Assembly: GCA_015501075.1 (NCBI GenBank)
Contig: JADNYJ010000268.1
Span: forward strand, 1-45,842
Source of the DNA: Gymnopilus junonius
Lineage: Eukaryota; Basidiomycota; Agaricomycetes; Agaricales; Galerinaceae
Direction of reading: 5' to 3'
DNA: 45,842 nt
The translations under genes were made by a program, and so were the position numbers. Positions 21,004-33,509 of the stretch are shown here, piece after piece (the stretch's first letter is position 1; every line of letters begins with the position of its first letter). A model generated the notes under the pieces. It saw only the letters and a program-made list of their open reading frames with translations, was not told where the DNA came from and ran no database searches.

Positions 21004-23973
21004 TCAATCCTCCACCCCTTTACTTTCATCCCCCTCCCCCTCATCTGGATCTTTCAACCACCCATCATAATCCACCTAATCTCACTCTCCAGCAGCTTAT
21101 TCACTTTCTCCACCTCCTTGGCGACATTACTCTCAAACTGCGAGTTGTAGGCATACTTGAATGGGTTGGAGCTTGACGGCGTGCGGATATGCGCTTGGAC
21201 TTGGGCTTGGGCTGAGAGGTGGCCATGGCCACGTCCATGAGCTATACATTCAAACTGGAAGGTGTACGTGCATAGTCAACATGAGCGAATGGGTTGGAGG
21301 AAGAGGGTGTGAGCGCATGCCAAGGGTGCAGGTGAGAAGATGACGAGACCTGCGAATTCGAATTTGACCTTGGAGAAGAAGGATGCGACCCATTCTGAGG
21401 TCGATGAGATGCAGATGTAGGTGCATCCCCAGTGGATGATTTAGGCGCGTACACGCTCTCCCAGCTGTCTTTCGAACCTTGACTTATCCTAGGTGGAGGT
21501 GCATCTACACCCACGTTGGCGGTGGCAGCACCAGCACCAGCACCTCCAAAAGGACCCTGCTGCGTGGAAGTAGCCATAGGTCTAAACTCAAACCCTTTCC
21601 CTAACCTCCCCTCACCCCCAAATACATCCAAGTCGCCCGCAAGTTGATCAACCTCCTCCTCCGAATCATCGTCGTCGCTTCCAGCAATAGACGACAGAGA
21701 TTTAGCAGGCGAGGCTAAATCTACATCCACATCATATGGATCATACCCCCCCTCCCCGCCAAAAATGGAGTTGCGCTCAATCTCCCGGTGAAATTCACGC
21801 TCAAACTCGAGTTCGCGCACAGGAGGTGGGTCCGCATATGGATCTACGTCTGCGTGAGGGTCTACTAGGTCGAGTAAGGAGTGGGGGTGTAGGAAGTTGT
21901 GGTTGTCTTCTGTGATCGGGTAGGAATAGGCGGGGGCATTTGGGTATGAGTTGTTGCTATGTGGGAAGCTGTTCGTGTTGTTGCTGTTGAGGCTTTCTGC
22001 GCTTTGTGGTTCATTCTGGATTTCAGCTTGCACTTGGCGTTCACTTTTGCCTGTAGTGGCAGCAGCAGCAGCATGGGCATTGGCTTCGACATGGGCACTG
22101 GCAGTGGCTATAGCACCAGCACCAACACCGCCACCAACCCAGCCCTCCTCCAAATCCGATTCTGGCACCTCCCTGATACGTTCCACAGCAAACTTGCCCT
22201 TGCCCTTGGTAGGACTAGAAGCCGGCTTCACGCCCAACGCTGACACTGACGTCGACCCTGACACGGATGTACGCACTTTCTTCTTCTCCTTCTTCTTCCT
22301 ATCACTCGCCAAAAGCTCTGTGAGTGTCGGCAATTTGTCCGCCCTTGTTGGAGGTGGGGGCGTTGAAGGTGCTTGTGCCGCTGGTGGTGGAGGAACACCT
22401 GAAGACATTCCAACCCTCGTTCCTCGCATAGAACCAGGAGTGGGAGTCGGTGTCGAAAGACTCCCAATCCCTGCACCCTCACTTCTACTAACTATAGGTG
22501 TAACATGATGAGCGGCAGCCTTTGGTGTCCGAGGACTTCTCGAAGCAGCAGCAGCTGCTAAAGCGAACCCAGTCAATGTCTGGTGGTAAGGCGATTTATT
22601 CCTATTATCACCCATACCTGGACCAGGTGAAGGGGATGTTAACAGCTCGTAGGCGGATAATGTCCTAGCTCGCTTTAAGGCATGTTCTACGTCTTCTTCT
22701 TCTCTTCGATTTTGATTTTGGTTAGTGTTAGGGGATAGTGGGGCGTTGGCATTGGCATTAGAGGTGCTGGGTTCATCGTGACGACGAGGCGTGATGAAAG
22801 TGGGCTCGCGTTCACGTTTGTTGTTCGGATTTATAACTGTCGGGGGACTGTCCGAAACAGCACCAGCATTCCCCGCCGCTGGAGGAGCAGCCTGACACTT
22901 CCGTGTAGGAGTCGTAGGTGTAGGTATAGCAGGCAACGAAGCAGACACATTAAGCGGGGTCCGCATGGGTGTACCTGCAGGCGTATGCCTCCCATACGTC
23001 TTGGTGACGCGAGGAGAAACCGGCACTGGCGGTGCAACATGAGGTGCTGCCGCCGAAGATGGTGACTGGATAGGTGATAAGAGGTTGGAGGCGACGTTGA
23101 GGGGGTGAATTACTAATGTCAATAACGGCTTTCGAGGACGAGGAGGCGAGGGGACGTTTCGCGGCAGGTTTGGGCGTTGAAGTTAATATCTGGGAAGAGG
23201 AGAATGAATGGAGGAAGGACTATTCTCCACGACGGAAGGAAAGGTAAAAATAAAGATAAAAAAGAAAACGAGACAGAAAACAAAATGAAAAGAGTGAGAA
23301 AGAAAGAAAGAATCGAATTAGATACAATACACAATATCGGATGAAAAGGAAAAGAACTCACAGCGTCTGGGAGCTCGTCTATCCTTTGAATCTCCGTTTC
23401 TTTATTCTTGTCCTTGTTCTTGGAGGACGATGGTTCAGGCTGTACGTCAACACCAGGAGGACCATTGGGACGGTCTGCAGAAGACTGCTTGTTGCGGTTA
23501 CCATTACCAGTGGGTTTGCTGGGTTTACTGCCGGTACTGTTCGTGTTCTGACTTGCACGCTTGACGACTCCAAACCCAAAGGGAGCAGCATCCCTCAGAG
23601 GATCGGCGAGGGAGGAAGCAGCGCGAGTTGGTTCTTGATCTGAGTAGCACTAGCCTTGAGAGTCACCTTAGCTTGGGGTTGTTCGACTTGGTTGGAAGTG
23701 CTCGGTTCATGAGGCACAGGCACACCCACGTCGACATGAACCGAACCAACCGGATGACCGTCGATCGCCAAACTCGGGCCTTTACTAGGCGGCAGCACCC
23801 TCCTCTGCCAATTCTCCACTGTGTCCTTGAGTCTCCTTTCCTCCAGATATTCCTTCTCCCACTCATTCCACTCGCCCTCCGTCTTGGCATTGATCCATCT
23901 CCGGCAGCTCCGGGGGCCTCCTGTCCGTTTGCGTCCCCGACCAACGACCGTACTGCCCGCTCGTCGACTCCAT
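21004..23973 (-). pseudogene. E copy 2: disordered Ser/Pro-rich protein, broken
   Basis: Exon 1 is 23,973-23,362, the intron 23,361-23,190 (172 nt), and exon 2 23,189-21,004. A single frame of 626 codons (23,122-21,242) covers most of exon 2. It ends early at 21,242, where one A is missing relative to unit 3, and the last ~80 codons continue in another frame to the stop at 21,004. There are also shifts in exon 1 near 23,619 and at the start of exon 2 near 23,110. The C-terminus reads GVED-stop instead of GVEESP-stop because the unit junction falls inside the last codons. Internal insertions of Ala-rich and Asn-Gln-rich codons relative to unit 3 are in frame. Confidence 0.6.
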
Positions 23974-24007
23974 CTTAAGCTTGTGCTCCATTCCTCTCTA
24001 TACCCTG

Positions 24008-26821
24008 ATGGGCAACTTACAACAAGCCGTGTATGCGTGGGGCTACTCAGCCAGCCCGGGTAAGTTTTCATCTTCAATGTCTTCGGTCGGGCACGCACGT
24101 ACTCACATAGCATTTCTTTTCAGATCGATCTCTACGACCACCTCGGTGACTTGTTTCCCAGTCGCCAGCCCGTCTTCATGCACATGGGCAGTGATCTCCA
24201 CTACTTCCTGCTGCAATTATGACAGCCTGGGATGACCGGTCAGGATGGAATTTGAATCTGAGGGTGGATGTTTCCTCATGTCAGGCGTAGAGGAGTGCGC
24301 ACGCCACCGCCGACACCGCCAGCATCGTATGCTGTCTATGGAGACAAGGCCCAGGTAAATTTTCCTGTTTTCTTTTAGGCACAAGTACTCACCTGGTATC
24401 TCCAGATCGATATCCACAGCCCCAGCCTCGATCTACCACCCTCCATCCGCCGGCCAGTCGTCCAGATCATAGACAGCGGTCTCGACTACTTCCTGTAGTC
24501 GAGATCTACGTGACGACAATTCTGACGGACTGACATGGCCGGTCAGGATGGTATTGAAGATGAGGGTGGTTGTTTCCTCATATCAGGCATAGAGCAGCGT
24601 GTACGCCACTGCCACCACCATCACCATAGGTTGTCCAGCTAGTCAGCGGTGCTGGGCGAATGACCATGGAGACGAGGCCCAGGTATGTTTCATGTCTTTT
24701 TCATCTTCTTCTACGCATGAGCAATCATCCTAGTACTCTCCAGACCGACCTCCACCGTCAACGACCACAACCTCGATGGTACCGTCCTCCATCCGCCAGC
24801 CAGTCGTCAAGGTCATAGGTGGCGGTCTCCACTACTGGCTGTAGTCGAGGTTCACGCGTTGATGACTGCCAGAGGCGTGCGATGAAGTAATCCGGAGGAC
24901 GAGTCGAGGATGGGAAACCGCCTTTCAAGTCATGGTGAAGCCACCATCACCGAGTCGCTTCCTCCCTCTCTTCTCCGCTCCACCTCCATCTCTCGCCCAG
25001 CAGGATGTCTTCAACGTCGTACAGCACTCTCGACCGCTTCCAGTGTCCTCAAGGACTGTCAAGACACATCGCGCAACGGCGGGGTAGCCGAATACTTGCT
25101 GCTGGCCGGCTATCTGGTCCAAGAAGCTGTGGAGGGGCTCAGGCGTTCATAGCTGCTGCAGCGCCATCCCAAGGTAAGATTTCATTCGACATATTCGCTC
25201 TGATGTGTTACTCACCTGTTTCTTCTCCAGCTCGATCTCCACCCGCTCTCTCCTCGATATACCGCCTTCGACTCATCATCCAGGCATCAAGAACGGTATT
25301 AACTACACCCTGTAGTTGGGATTTGCGTGTTCAGGGAGTGTTGAAGCCTTGGGATTCCGTACCATACATGGCAGCTGCAAAACTCGGCCCAGGTAAGTTC
25401 CGAAATCTTTCTTTGAATGTGTTCACTCACCTAGGATGAATTTGCAGCCCGCCCTTCACCCTCTGCTCGATGGGTCGTCCTCGCCTTGTCAACCAGCTAG
25501 CAAGAGCACGCACAGCTGTCTCGACTATTTCCTCTAGTCGAGATGTGCTCGCTACCGATCGTCAATGCCTCGGAATTTGAGTTTCAGAAGGGTTCGAGGA
25601 CGAAGAAGCCATGTACCGGGTGTGGAGGTGCGTGCTCGCCTCCAGCGACCTGTGTGTGTGCTGTTCGTCTCGACTGGTGGTGTTGGAGACGTTGGGGAAG
25701 GAGGGATGTATGTGGTAAGTGCTTGTTGATCTCGGACTTGTGTTCATTGACTCACTTATGCGTCCCTTTCAGCTCGACTCCGCCATCGTCCTCTCTCTCT
25801 CTGCCGTCGTCCTTTCTCTCCGCCGTCATCCTCTCTCTCTCCGCCGTCATCCTCTCTCTCTCCGCCATCATCTTCTCTCTCTCTGTCGACGTCGTGCCGC
25901 CCTCCTCTATCACCCAAGGTGACGACCCTCACCTGCAACTTCCAGTCCGCGATCACGGTCGTCATCAGCGTCTGACTGTGCAAATGACCAGTTAGGATGA
26001 CTTTGGAAGGAGATGAGGCCGGGGAAGGGACTTACCAGGTCATGGAGGGCGTACACGTCGCCACCGACTTCGGTGTGCCGTTCCTCTCATCGAGAGGCGC
26101 TGGAGATGTGTGGCGAATTGGAAGGAACGTGGTAAGTCCCGATTCATTCCAAACAATTATCTGTGCACTCACTTCTCACTTTCCTCTTTCCGGTTCATTT
26201 TGACCGACAAAGATGGACAACGGTCTCGACTATTTCTCGTCAGTTCGGTAAGTTATTACTCATCACTTTTTCTCCTTGAGGTACTCACATTGTATTTTAC
26301 AGCTCCTGTGTCCTCTCCTTCACCCGTGTTTGCGTATGATCGTCGTGCCGCGGATGTCCAAGTCTGCTCATTGCCCGTTGAAGGGGCGTGTGCTATGGTA
26401 AGTCGACTTGTAATTGGGAATAGCGATTTGATGCTTACCTTCAATTTATCTAGTCGCGCACTTCCTGCTCTGTCGTTATGAGAGCTTGGCACCGGCGACT
26501 TTGATATTCAAGCAACGAATGCGGGTTGAAGAGTCGAGTTAGGTGAAGGTCGAGTCGGCGTCTCCGCTGCTGGTAAGGCTCTACGTGACGGAGGTGAGTA
26601 TTTGCTCTGTGCTTGAGTATATGATGTTTCTTACCTTTTGAACTGTTGTAGCTACTTTCCATTCCTTATTGATTGCATCCCAAGAGCACAATCAAGCCTC
26701 AATGCAAGGGAAATGCTCGACGGCGGCGGCGTTGTCGTCTTTGTTTTTTGACAGCGAGGTATGCGATGGGTCAGAAAAGACTGAAGAAGAAGAAGAGGAA
26801 GGAGAGCAGGAGAAGTATTGA
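24008..26821 (+). pseudogene. H copy 2: multi-intron gene with repeated exon modules
   Basis: Ten intron-like intervals can be placed: 24,060-24,123; 24,355-24,405; 24,683-24,743; 25,174-25,230; 25,393-25,447; 25,715-25,772; 26,132-26,212; 26,248-26,302; 26,398-26,453; 26,594-26,651. Most contain CTCAC or CTTAC 10-25 nt before the acceptor. The last exon encodes TFHSLLIASQEHNQASMQG...SEKTEEEEEEGEQEKY-stop at 26,821. Earlier exons end in SGLDYFL-stop-like sequences in phase 0, so one continuous protein through all exons is not possible as written. In the exon 26,454-26,593 a TGA replaces the Trp codon that unit 3 keeps. It may be a decayed gene, a spliced non-coding transcript, or a row of duplicated terminal exons. 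Confidence 0.5.
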
Positions 26822-29800
26822 AGAGGGAAGACCGGATGCTGAGGACTAAACCAGCAAAGCCAATACCTCTTATATACGTTTTTGGGCCAACCTGTATTTA
26901 GTAGATATCAAGCGAGCTTAGGTCCTTCTTCGCATATTGGATTTCATTTGGACCCTAGACCTACAAGCGGGGCAGCGGATAAGAGGGGCAGAGACGGGCG
27001 GTTGATCGGAAGCACCGGAAATGGATGTGAAGACGAAATTGGACTTGTCCTTTGGAATAGAATCGACTGTCTGCTGCTGCCATTGAACACTCGGTGTACT
27101 GTACTTTCAGTGGCGTATAATGGTAGCACTGTTTTCTTTCCACTGTTCAAGTTAGAATTTGTTTGAGAGATTGTTTTGCGCAAGACTCATTACACTAAAT
27201 TGAACACCAAAAAGCCATTCTACTCAATCTCGAGAACTGGGTATCTCAGAACTGTGAAACACGGACAACACAATTCATTTGGGTCCTTGAGAAGTCTCCT
27301 GCCATCAGGCCTCAAACAATACGCCGGCAAGAACTGTCAAAAATTGACGAGAAACAAGAATGAGCTGCTTCGACAGAGTGAGAACAACAGAAAGAACCAT
27401 AACATACAGTCTTCCACTGCTAGCGGCGAAAATTTTCAGCTTCTAGCATCTTTGATGGATAACGTACAGTGGAACCGAACACCGAAGAAGTCTCGTTTAT
27501 GCCGTATTTTGTGTTTGAGCACAGAATTGGGGACGGAGGAGAAGTGATGGGAGGTGGGCATGTGCTCCGAGTTCCGTACCTTCGAATTTTTTTTGGCTGG
27601 AGTGTCGGATACCAGCCATGTCCTATCTCATCGGATAGTTAGCCGGCTGTAGTCTCTGTTTCATAATCTGATGCAGATTCTTTCTTGGGGAAGAATGATG
27701 TTTCTGTCAAACCCAGGAAGAGGGTACCGAGGTGGTCTTTGACTGCTTTGCAAATATTTTCTTCCATTGAGGACCAATGGAACAGATCCATGCCTTGTTA
27801 AATGAGCATGCACTTGATCTACATAATAAATTAGAAGTAGGGAATGAGCTAGAGATTTCAAAGGTAATACAAAGAAATGACGGGGGAGGAACAGATGGGC
27901 GCTTAATAGTATACATCATTCAAATCCGTCAACGTGCGGATTGCTTCAGCTGACTTTTGGATGGCATCTAATGCTATATACCGCTTCAAAGGTCATTTTA
28001 CTTGCTTCGTTCTACTTTCCACTTCTGTTCTATATGGTATATCAATATACATCAAACTAAGAAAAATGCAAGCAACAAATGTTTGCAGTGTGGGTTCTTG
28101 CGGATGTTCTGATAATAGACTATTTACGAGGGCTGTATCCTTCTTATTCTTTTCATTATTGAATATAGGTCTATTGATATCAGACTGGTACACTGACTTC
28201 ATGTTGTGCTTGGATGCTCATAGTCACACTATTTCAAAATGAAATGACATTGACAACCATTGTTCAGTTCCATTCCTTCGGTCTGAAGCCCCACATTCTG
28301 GAGCCGAACAACTGACAAATAAAAACAGAAGGAAGGGTACTTCCAGGAGTGGATGGGGGGATGGAGGAGAGGGTGGACTAACATTTTACGATTCAGCAGA
28401 TGACTCATGGTGACCATGAGCATCTAAATTCTGGCAAAGATTTACTATGATTCGTCGGGAGTTTGAAACGATGGCGAGTTTGAAACGACCCTGCTCCTGC
28501 CTCTCTACCTCACTCCTTTGCTCTAGAAAAATCACATAAATACTAGACCTTCTGGCCTTTAAGATGGTGTAGAAATTTTCTCAGAGAATGCTGTGGATGA
28601 GAAAGATATCGGACAGATGAGAAGTTCGTTACATCAAAGCAGTCAATGTAATGAGATCATTAGTTAGATCTAGCCAGATCCTAATAAGCGGTCATGCCAA
28701 AATTTTACAGGCAGTTTCAGTACCTTTAGGCGAGCATCCATGCCAAATTTCATGTCAATTCTCGCAGTATTGCATTCAGAAAACCTGGAGGACCATTCAG
28801 AGTCCAATCCAGAGTGACAGATGTGATGAACATTCAAGCTCCGCTTAGACCTTCTATTTACTGTGGGCAGCACTGATGCTACTGCCAGCATGCCGTCTAT
28901 TCGGCTTGTCAGCAAAACTTCAAATGAACCGTGACTGCTATGTGACTCTCGTTTCAATCTCCCCATCCTTTCACTTTTGAGACGCGGAAATACTCCTGTT
29001 GCTTGCACTTTCAACTTTTCGTTAAAAAAACTTTACGAATCTAAAGAAAATGTAAAGTTGTACATCTCTGTAAAATTTTAGCTCTCCAGAGCATGTGTAA
29101 AATTTGATATCGATTTTTCTATGTTTCCGTTTCAAACTCCCGACGAATCATAGTATTCTGAGCTCGAATTTAGCTTCGTTCAGCTGATCCGAGTCCAGCC
29201 ATGCGATGGAAATGTGGATATCAGGCAAATTTGATGGATGCCTATCACGGCTGTATTTTTAGTGCTCCAGACCCTTCACAGTATAGTGATGGTAGCCGTA
29301 ACATATGGCCATATGACCGTAAATACAGCGATGGTGTGCAGCTCTAATGAATCAGTCACTGATATCGAGGACAGTATTATTTGTATATTTAAATAACTCA
29401 ATGGACCAAAAAAAAGACCTTTACAAATCAGTCCATGATTTACTGAGCAAGGACGTCACCGAAGGGTATCGGCTTCAACTTGGAACAGCACTAAAAATAG
29501 GAAATACTAGTGAGAAAGAACACATCATTGATTCCGAGAGATGCGAGGACGTGTTGTGAGCTCAGAATGTCAGAATTCTTGGCAGGTTAGAACACTAGAA
29601 GAAATTAGGGTATGGAGACATGAGTTCTCAGAAGGCAATAAATTGTTGTGCGGCACCTAAGAAGTCTCCTCGGACTTGTGTGGATGCAGAAACTAAAATA
29701 GTCCTCGATCAAAGTGGGCTCGGCAAATTCAATCTGAACGAAGGATGGGATGAAAGTCTACAGTGTTAATAGATATTGAGGAAAACCTGCAGGCATAACA

Positions 29801-30260
29801 TTGGGACTGAAAAAAAGAAGCAACAGAGAAAGGAAAAGATATAAAGAGACGAAGAATTGAATGAAGTGGTGTCGCTTCCTCTACTATTATGCCGAAACTC
29901 TGACACTATGTTGAAGGATGGGACGGTCATCAATCCAACTCAATACTTGCCTGAAGATGTCGACCATACATAGTGCTCAGAGATAAGATTTGCTTGAGGG
30001 CAGGTCTCAGCAGGTCGTCAAGGTGAGTAGAATGTTCCATCATTGGATAGAGAAGGAGATACTTATGGTACTGCAAAATAGGCTGAGCCATCGAAAGAAG
30101 GTTGGAGGACAGTCTGAGCAACTGGGATGCAAGGTCAGTGTCGAAAGTCTTTTATTTTCCGAGTTCCTGAGTTCAAATCAATGTTTTTATTGTGACTGGG
30201 GCAGTGGGCAGCAAGGATTGAGGTTAACAGGATACCAGGCCGACGAAAAGGTGAGCTGAC
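26822..30260. other. Unit 2 spacer between H and F
   Basis: Equivalent to 17,425-20,522 but rearranged: MITE insertion, a 424-bp deletion and two smaller deletions. The 138-codon plus frame is broken near 27,165 and the 146-codon minus frame is lost. No gene is supported. Confidence 0.4.
28445..29153. mobile_element. 709-bp MITE with 26-bp terminal inverted repeats
   Basis: Both ends carry a perfect 26-bp inverted repeat starting CTATGATTCGTCGGGAGTTT. TA flanks each side (28,443-28,444 and 29,154-29,155). Units 1 and 3 have the empty site with a single TA. The interior has no transposase-length ORF or DDE-type motif. TA duplication plus terminal inverted repeats point to a Tc1/mariner-type non-autonomous element. 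Confidence 0.9.
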
Positions 30261-30467
30261 TTACCTGTGCCACTGACCCCATTTCCCCTCATACAAGCCC
30301 TTCGGGGGAGGGGAAACTATGCCAGTCTGAGAAAAGAAAGAGCGAAGAGCGAGCTGAAGATCCTCTTTTTCAACTAGTCTATACCTTATATGGTTTAGTG
30401 TATTCCAAAAATGTCCTGTTTGCATTGTGTGTGCCTGGATTCTCAGCGCAAAAAAGAAATTGTCCAT
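30261..30467 (-). pseudogene. F copy 2: exon 1 only
   Basis: The 68-codon exon-1 frame and its GTAAGT donor are intact. The sequence that holds exon 2 in unit 1 has been deleted (junction near 30,223), so this copy lacks a 3' half. Confidence 0.4.
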
Positions 30468-30498
30468 TTCAGGCTATCTCGTTAGACCGCACAACTAA

Positions 30499-33475
30499 TC
30501 AATCCTCCACCCCTTTACTTTCATCCCCCTCCCCCTCATCTGGATCTTTCAACCACCCGTCATAATCCACCCTAATCTCACTCTCCAGCAGCTTATTCAC
30601 TTTCTCCACCTCCTTGGCGACGTTACTCTCAAACTGCGAGTTGTAGGCATACTTGAATGGGTTGGAGCTCGACGGCGTGCGGATATGCGCTTGGACTTGG
30701 GCTTGGGCTGAGAGGTGGCCATGGCCACGTCCATGAGCTAATACATTCAAACTGGAAGGTGTACGTGCATAGTCAACATGAGCGAATGGGTTGGAGGAAG
30801 AGGGTGTGAGCACATGCCGAGGGTGCAAGTGAGAAGATAACAAGACCTGCGAATTCGAATTCGACCTTGGAGAAGAAGCATGCGACCCATTCTGAGGTCG
30901 ATGAGATGCAGATGTAGGTGCATCCCCAGTGGATGATTTAGGCGCGTACACGCTCTCCCAGCTGTCTTTCGAACCTTGACTTATCCCTGATGGAGGCGCA
31001 TCTACACCCACGTTGACGGTGGCAGCACCAGCACCAGCACCTCCAAAAGGACCCTGCTGCGTGGAAGTAGCCAAAGGCCTAAATTCAAACCCTTTCCCTA
31101 ACCTCCCCTCACCCCTAAGTACGTCCAAGTCGCCCGCAAGCTGATCAACCTCCTCTTCCAAATCATCATCATCGCTTCCAGCGATAGACGACAGAGATTT
31201 AGCAGGCGAGGCTAAATCTACATCCACATCATATGGATCATACCCCCCCTCCCCACCAAAAATGGAGTCGCGCTCAATCTCCCGGTGAAATTCACGCTCA
31301 AACTCGAGTTCGGGCACGGGAGGAGGAGGATCAGTGTATGGATCTACGTCTCCATGAGGATCTACTAGGTCGAGTAGGGAGTGAGGGTGTAGGAAGTTGT
31401 GGTTGTCTTCTGTGATCGGGTAGGAATAGGCGGGGGCATTGGGGTATGAGTTGTTGCTGTGTGGGAAGCTGTTCGTGTTGGTGCTGTTGAGGCTTTGTGC
31501 GCTTTGTGGTTCATTCTGGATTTCAGCTTGCACTTGGCGTGCACTTTCGCCTGTAGCAGCATGGGCATTGGCTTCGACATGGGCACCGGCACCGCCACCA
31601 ACACCGCTACCAACCCAGCCCTCCTCCAAATCCGATTCTGGCACCTCCCTGATACGTTCCACAGCAAACTTGCCCTTGCCCTTGGTAGGACTAGAAGCCG
31701 GCTTCATGCCCAACGCTGACACTGACGTCGACCCTGACACGGATGTACGCACTTTCTTCTTCTCCTTCTTCTTCCTATCACTCGCCAAAAGCTCTGTGAG
31801 TGTCGGCAATTTGTCCGCCCTTGTTGGAGGTGGGGGCATTGAAGGTGCTTGTGCCGCTGGTGGTGGAGGAACACCTGAAGACATTCCAACCCTCGTTCCT
31901 CGCATAGAACCAGGAGTGGGAGTCGGTGTCGAAAGACTCCCAATCCCTGCTCCCTCACTTCTACTAACTATAGGTGTAACATGATGAGCGGCAGCCTTCA
32001 GCATCCGAGGACTTCTCGAAGCAGCAGCAGCTGCTAAAGCGAACCCAGTCAATGTCTGATGGTAAGGCGATTTATTCCTATTATCACCCATACCTGGACC
32101 AGGTGAAGGGGACGTTAACAGCTTGTAGGCGGATAACGTCCTAGCTCGCTTTAAGGTGTGTTCTACGTCTTCTTCTTCTCTTCGATTTTGGTTAGCATTA
32201 GGGGTTAGTGGGGCGTTGGCATTGGCATTAGAGGTGCTGGGTTCATCGTGACGACGAGGTGTGATGAAAGTGGGCTCGCGTTCGCGTTTGTTGTTCGCAT
32301 TTATAACCGTCGGTGGACTGTCAGCACCAGCACCAGTACCAGCATTCCCCGCCGCTGGAGGAGCAGCATGACGCTTCCGTGTAGGAGTCGTAGGTGTAGG
32401 TATAGCAGGCAACGAAGCAGACACATTAAGCGGGGTCGCATGGGTGTACCTGCGGGCGTATGCCTCCCATATGTCTTGGTGACAGAGGAGAAACTGGCAC
32501 TGGCGGTGAAACATGAGGCGCCACCGACGCTGCTGAAGATGGTGGTCGGGCAGGCGATAAAGGGAATAGAGGAGCAGGAATTGGGGGCCTTGAGGTTGGA
32601 GGTGACGTTGAGGGTGGAATTACTAATGCCAAAACGGCTTTCGAGGACGAGGAGGGATGGGACGTTTCGCGGCAGGTTTGGGCGTTGAAGTTAATCTGGG
32701 AAGAGGAGAATGAGGGAGGAAGGAATATCTCCACGACGGGAAGGAAAGATAAAAATAAAGATAAAAAGAAAACGAGACAGAAACAAAAGAAAAGAGTGAA
32801 AAGAAAGAAAGAATCGAATTAGATACAATACACAATATCGGATGAAAAGGAAAAGAACTCACAGCGTCTGGGAGCTCGTCTATCCTTTGAATCTCCGTTT
32901 CTTTATTCTTGTCCTTGTTCTTGGAGACGATGGTTCAGGCTGTACGTCACCACCAGGAGGACCATTGGGATGGTCTGCAGAAGACTGCTTGTTGCGGTTA
33001 CCATTACCAGTGGGTTTGCTGGGTTTACTGCCGGTACTGTTCGTGTTCTGACTCGCACGCTTGACAACTCCAAACCCAAAGGGAGCAGCATCCCTCAGAG
33101 GATCGGCGAGGGAGGAAGCAGCGACGAGTTGGTTCTTGATCTGAGTAGCACTAGCCTTGAGAGTCACCTTAGCTTGGGGTTGTTCGACTTGGTTGGAAGT
33201 GCCTGGTTCATGAGGCACAGGCACACCCACATCAACATGAACCGAACCAACCGGATGACCGTCGATCGCCAAACTCGGGCCTTTACTAGGCGGCAGCACC
33301 CTCCTCTGCCAATTCTCCACTGTGTCCTTGAGTCTCCTTTCCTCCAGATATTCCTTCTCCCACTCATTCCACTCGCCCTCCGTCTTGGCATTGATCCATC
33401 TCCGGCAGCTCCGGGGGCCTCCTGTCCGTTTGCGTCCCCGACCAACGACCGTACTGCCCGCTCGTCGACTCCCAT
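30499..33475 (-). pseudogene. E copy 3: best-preserved Ser/Pro-rich protein copy
   Basis: It contains the longest frame in the window, 671 codons (32,514-30,499), covering nearly all of exon 2. Exon 1 (33,475-32,863) also has a 146-codon frame (33,320-32,880) that is continuous across a site where the other copies are one base short (near 33,123). Remaining breaks are an extra C beside the start at 33,473, a missing base near 32,925 just before the donor, and a missing C near 32,436 near the start of exon 2. The intron is 32,862-32,696. It could be functional if these three sites are sequence errors. Composition is Ser/Pro/Ala/Gly-rich with PTLTELLASDRKKKEKKK as the most distinctive motif. 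Function is unknown. Confidence 0.6.
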
Positions 33476-33509
33476 CTTAAGCTTGTGCTCCATTCCTCTC
33501 TATACCCTG

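Larger units (their letters stand above)
11832..21007. repeat. Tandem unit 1 (9,176 bp)
   Basis: First copy of the array, starting at the TCCTCCACCCCTTTACTTTC anchor just inside the E stop codon. It contains E (-), H (+), a 3-kb spacer and F (-). It lacks about 170 bp around 14,852 (the first intron of H and the start of the next exon) that other units keep. Confidence 0.92.
21008..30502. repeat. Tandem unit 2 (9,495 bp)
   Basis: Same order as unit 1. It differs by a 709-bp MITE (28,445-29,153), loss of about 424 bp near 29,803, and two further deletions near 30,174 and 30,223 that remove the second exon of F. Confidence 0.92.

Noticed and set aside
22778..23065. Arg-rich plus-strand ORFs opposite E (also 13,583, 32,248 and 41,962)
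   Set aside because: These are shadows of Ser/Pro-rich codons on the other strand. They have no start context or splice pattern of their own.
28670..29014. 114-codon minus-strand ORF inside the MITE as a transposase
   Set aside because: Too short, and no DDE/D catalytic pattern or DNA-binding helix is visible.
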